Shown: positions 62,408-64,000 of the stretch, one piece after another
Numbering within the stretch: position 1 is the first letter of the stretch
Layout of the letters: each line of letters opens with the position of its first letter
Notes under the pieces: generated by a model
Seen by the model: only the letters and a program-made list of their open reading frames with translations
The model's database searches: none
Told to the model about the DNA's origin: nothing
Made by a program: the position numbers and the translations under genes
Assembly: GCA_964516815.1 (NCBI GenBank)
Contig: CAZEXK010000003.1
Location: 1 to 64,000, forward strand
Origin: CAIJNA01 sp964516815
GTDB lineage: Bacteria; Campylobacterota; Campylobacteria; Campylobacterales; Arcobacteraceae
Reading direction: 5' to 3'
Length of the DNA stretch: 64,000 nt

Positions 62408-62423
62408 TATAATCGCGATTATA
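62408..62423. promoter_or_regulatory. Palindromic overlapping -10 boxes of serB and the MetF-like gene
   Basis: TATAATCGCGATTATA: a perfect 16-bp palindrome that contains a plus-strand TATAAT (62408-62413) and a minus-strand TATAAT (62418-62423). The intergenic gap is 61 bases. Both genes then have leaders of about 22-31 bases. Polymerase can occupy only one direction at a time. Confidence 0.6.
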
Positions 62424-62441
62424 TCAAAATAAAGGTTAAAA

Positions 62442-63353
62442 TTGTTTGAGCAATTATTAGACAAATTACAAAACGATACTTACATTACTTTAGAAACAAC
62501 TCCTGCACATGAACCCAGTGTAAACTCATTAATTGACAAAATCAATAAATATGATTTACATAACAAAGTTGATGCTTTTTCAACTACAGATAACCCATTA
62601 GCCAAACTAAAATACAATTCACTATTTGCAGCAATTAAATTGCAAAATGAATTTAATATTCCAGTTATTGCAACAGTTGGTATGCGAGATAAAAATAAAT
62701 TAGCATTACAAAGTGATCTTTTAGGGGCTAATGATTTTGATGTTAGAGCAATACTAGCTCTTACAGGAGATCCAGCTTCAATGAGTGATCAACCAAGAGT
62801 CAAAGGAGTATACGAAGCAAATTCAACTATGCTTTTAGAAATAATTCATTCATTTAATCATGGTGTTGATTACTCTGGAAAATTATTTAAAACAACTCCA
62901 AAAGAGATGTATCCATTTGCAGTAATAAATTCTTACGCAAAATCATATAAAACATTAGAAAAAAAAATGCACAATAAAATAAAGAATTATGTAAAAGGTA
63001 TAATTACTCAACCAATATATAATATACAAAATGCCAAACTCTTACTAACACATTTTAACAGTGCAAAAAGTCAGTTTTCTGATGAAAGAAAAAATTCTCA
63101 GTTAATTTTAGGTATATTTCCTATTACTGCATTTAGAACTGCACAGTTTTTATCTTCACATGTACCCGGTGTTCATGTTCCAAGTACATGGATAGATGCA
63201 CTAAGTATTGCTAGTAAGATAAGTAAGGAAGAAGAATATAAAGTTGGATTGCAACTTAGTATAAATTTATTTAATGATCTTAAAAAACTGCATCCAAAGA
63301 TACATATAATGACATCTAATAAATTTAATATAGCAAATGAGCTTTTAGATTAA
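62442..63353 (+). CDS. Methylenetetrahydrofolate reductase family protein
   Basis: A 303-residue (beta/alpha)8 protein with TTG start after AAAGG. YITLETTPAHEPSVNSLIDKI corresponds to the MetF N-terminus with a conserved Glu. NIPVIATVGMRDKNKLALQSDLLGANDFDVRAILALTGDPAS contains the flavin-binding TGDP motif. The expected role is reduction of methylene-THF to methyl-THF for methionine synthesis. The first strand reads LETTPA instead of the usual FEFFPP, so it belongs to a divergent branch and may not be the main MetF. Confidence 0.78.
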   Translation: MFEQLLDKLQNDTYITLETTPAHEPSVNSLIDKINKYDLHNKVDAFSTTDNPLAKLKYNSLFAAIKLQNEFNIPVIATVGMRDKNKLALQSDLLGANDFDVRAILALTGDPASMSDQPRVKGVYEANSTMLLEIIHSFNHGVDYSGKLFKTTPKEMYPFAVINSYAKSYKTLEKKMHNKIKNYVKGIITQPIYNIQNAKLLLTHFNSAKSQFSDERKNSQLILGIFPITAFRTAQFLSSHVPGVHVPSTWIDALSIASKISKEEEYKVGLQLSINLFNDLKKLHPKIHIMTSNKFNIANELLD

Positions 63354-64000
63354 TTTTTAACTTCAAAGAAAGTAGAACTTAAGCCACTTAAAAACCAATT
63401 ACTTTTACTTTTATTTTTTAAATTTGGATAAACTAAAAATGTAGATTTATAAAAGTCATTTAAAATTATTGAATTTTTTGCATCATTTATTATACTTTTT
63501 GAATCCAACTTAGTCCATTTGTTAATTAACTCAATATCATCTTTTAATAAAAAAATTTCTTTTAAAGTTTCATAAATCTTATATTTCTCATATTTTATGT
63601 CTAAAATATGTACTTCAAAATCAATATTATCTTCTTGAAAAAATTCCACAGTATCGCCAGAATTAAATACATTAGCACTAGGATAATTATGTAAAAAATA
63701 AGGCACATGCATACCTATTTTACTACTCATTAACACCAATTCTTCAGTGCTTATTATTAAATTACATACTTCTTTTGTCATTTGTAAAAAAGAAGCTGCG
63801 TTGGATGAACAGCCACCCAATCTTGAATTTAATGGAATTTTTTTTATAACTACAACTTTATGGGAATGAAAAAAGTCCAAAATATCACTATCATCATGAA
63901 AATTTATTAGTGCCTTATAAGCTTTATAAATGCAATTAGATTCTAAATCAATATCATTTAAACCTTCAATTGTAAAAGATTTACATTTGCAAGGTACAAA
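63350..64000 (-). CDS. ispE: 4-diphosphocytidyl-2-C-methyl-D-erythritol kinase (partial, N-terminus outside)
   Basis: GHMP kinase of the MEP isoprenoid pathway. The frame is open from the stop at 63350 to the window edge, 216 residues, so the start and about 30-40 residues are missing. The phosphate-binding loop PLNSRLGGCSSNAASFLQM is the family's P-x3-GLGGGSSNAA. A C-terminal FLSGLSSTFFEVKN replaces the more usual SGSGSTVF. Convergent with the MetF-like gene, stops overlapping by four bases. Confidence 0.88.
   Translation of the reverse strand, partial: FVPCKCKSFTIEGLNDIDLESNCIYKAYKALINFHDDSDILDFFHSHKVVVIKKIPLNSRLGGCSSNAASFLQMTKEVCNLIISTEELVLMSSKIGMHVPYFLHNYPSANVFNSGDTVEFFQEDNIDFEVHILDIKYEKYKIYETLKEIFLLKDDIELINKWTKLDSKSIINDAKNSIILNDFYKSTFLVYPNLKNKSKSNWFLSGLSSTFFEVKN

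Noticed and set aside
1..64000. CRISPR arrays, insertion sequences, prophage, toxin-antitoxin or restriction systems, tRNA genes
   Set aside because: No regularly spaced repeats, transposase, integrase or cloverleaf pattern was found; apart from the flagellin duplication the window is ordinary chromosomal sequence.

Overview
This is a 64 kb stretch of a very AT-rich, gene-dense chromosome from a member of the Campylobacterota, most probably the Arcobacter group. The evidence is gene order: birA-parA-parB followed by an F-type ATP synthase operon with both b and b' subunits. Other markers are short RecN, GlyQ-Nif3-zinc ribbon-WaaA order, futalosine-pathway menaquinone synthesis (MqnE), and polar-flagellum genes mixed with pseudaminic acid genes. 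TTG and GTG starts are frequent. Many genes have a clear TATAAT box without a -35 box, as expected for this phylum. A run of 100 N at 59751-59850 shows that the sequence is a scaffold. No tRNA, rRNA, CRISPR array, insertion sequence or prophage was seen, and no gene-free stretch exceeds 300 bases.

Layout. 1-7506 (minus): birA, parA, parB, then atpF', atpF, atpH, atpA, atpG and atpD (cut by the window edge). 7560-10929 (plus): nadK, recN, trpS. 10930-18611 (minus): a flagellar block with an unknown protein, fliQ, a FliJ-like protein, a MotE-like protein, fliL, an unknown membrane-anchored protein, flgH, then flgK, fliD, fliS and a small FliT-like protein. 18733-23668 (plus): flgI, fliM, pseB, pseC, pseF, followed by a separately promoted lipoprotein. 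24835-31519 (minus): an overlapping operon of maf, pseI, pseG, pseH, an acyl carrier protein, an AMP-forming acyl ligase and a short-chain reductase. 31613-34759 (minus): three flagellin genes, two of them an almost perfect 995-bp tandem duplication, plus a small basic protein. Together these encode a complete CMP-pseudaminic acid pathway (PseB, C, H, G, I, F), the Maf transferase and the flagellins it should glycosylate.

34871-40697 (minus) is housekeeping: trmA, a pseudouridine synthase, waaA, a zinc-ribbon protein, a Nif3-like protein, glyQ and a small hypothetical. 40811-43739 (plus) holds purL and a membrane acyltransferase-like protein. 43832-50599 (minus) is an iron-responsive operon headed by a perfect Fur-type palindrome: imelysin, a di-heme DUF1111 protein, a second imelysin, a fatty acid hydroxylase-like membrane protein, a cytochrome c peroxidase and an iron-binding periplasmic protein. 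50871-56764 carries purH, a group III truncated hemoglobin, a DUF423 protein, ung, pgeF, glmS and a small secreted protein. 56770-58026 (minus) is a small lipoprotein and an MltC-like protein that has lost its catalytic glutamate. 58119-62380 (minus) is serB, mqnE, a 54-residue protein, a TonB-dependent receptor broken by the assembly gap, and a membrane protein. The window ends with a MetF-like gene and a partial ispE.

The most interesting points are listed here. First, a shared promoter architecture (TTAATCT, 4 bases, TTAAG, 10-11 bases, -10 box) precedes flgK, one flagellin and a 68-residue basic protein. Second, an ACP-ligase-reductase module is embedded in the pseudaminic acid operon. 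Third, a Fur-controlled irpAB-like operon carries a hydroxylase. Fourth, an apparent pseudo-transglycosylase is paired with a small lipoprotein.
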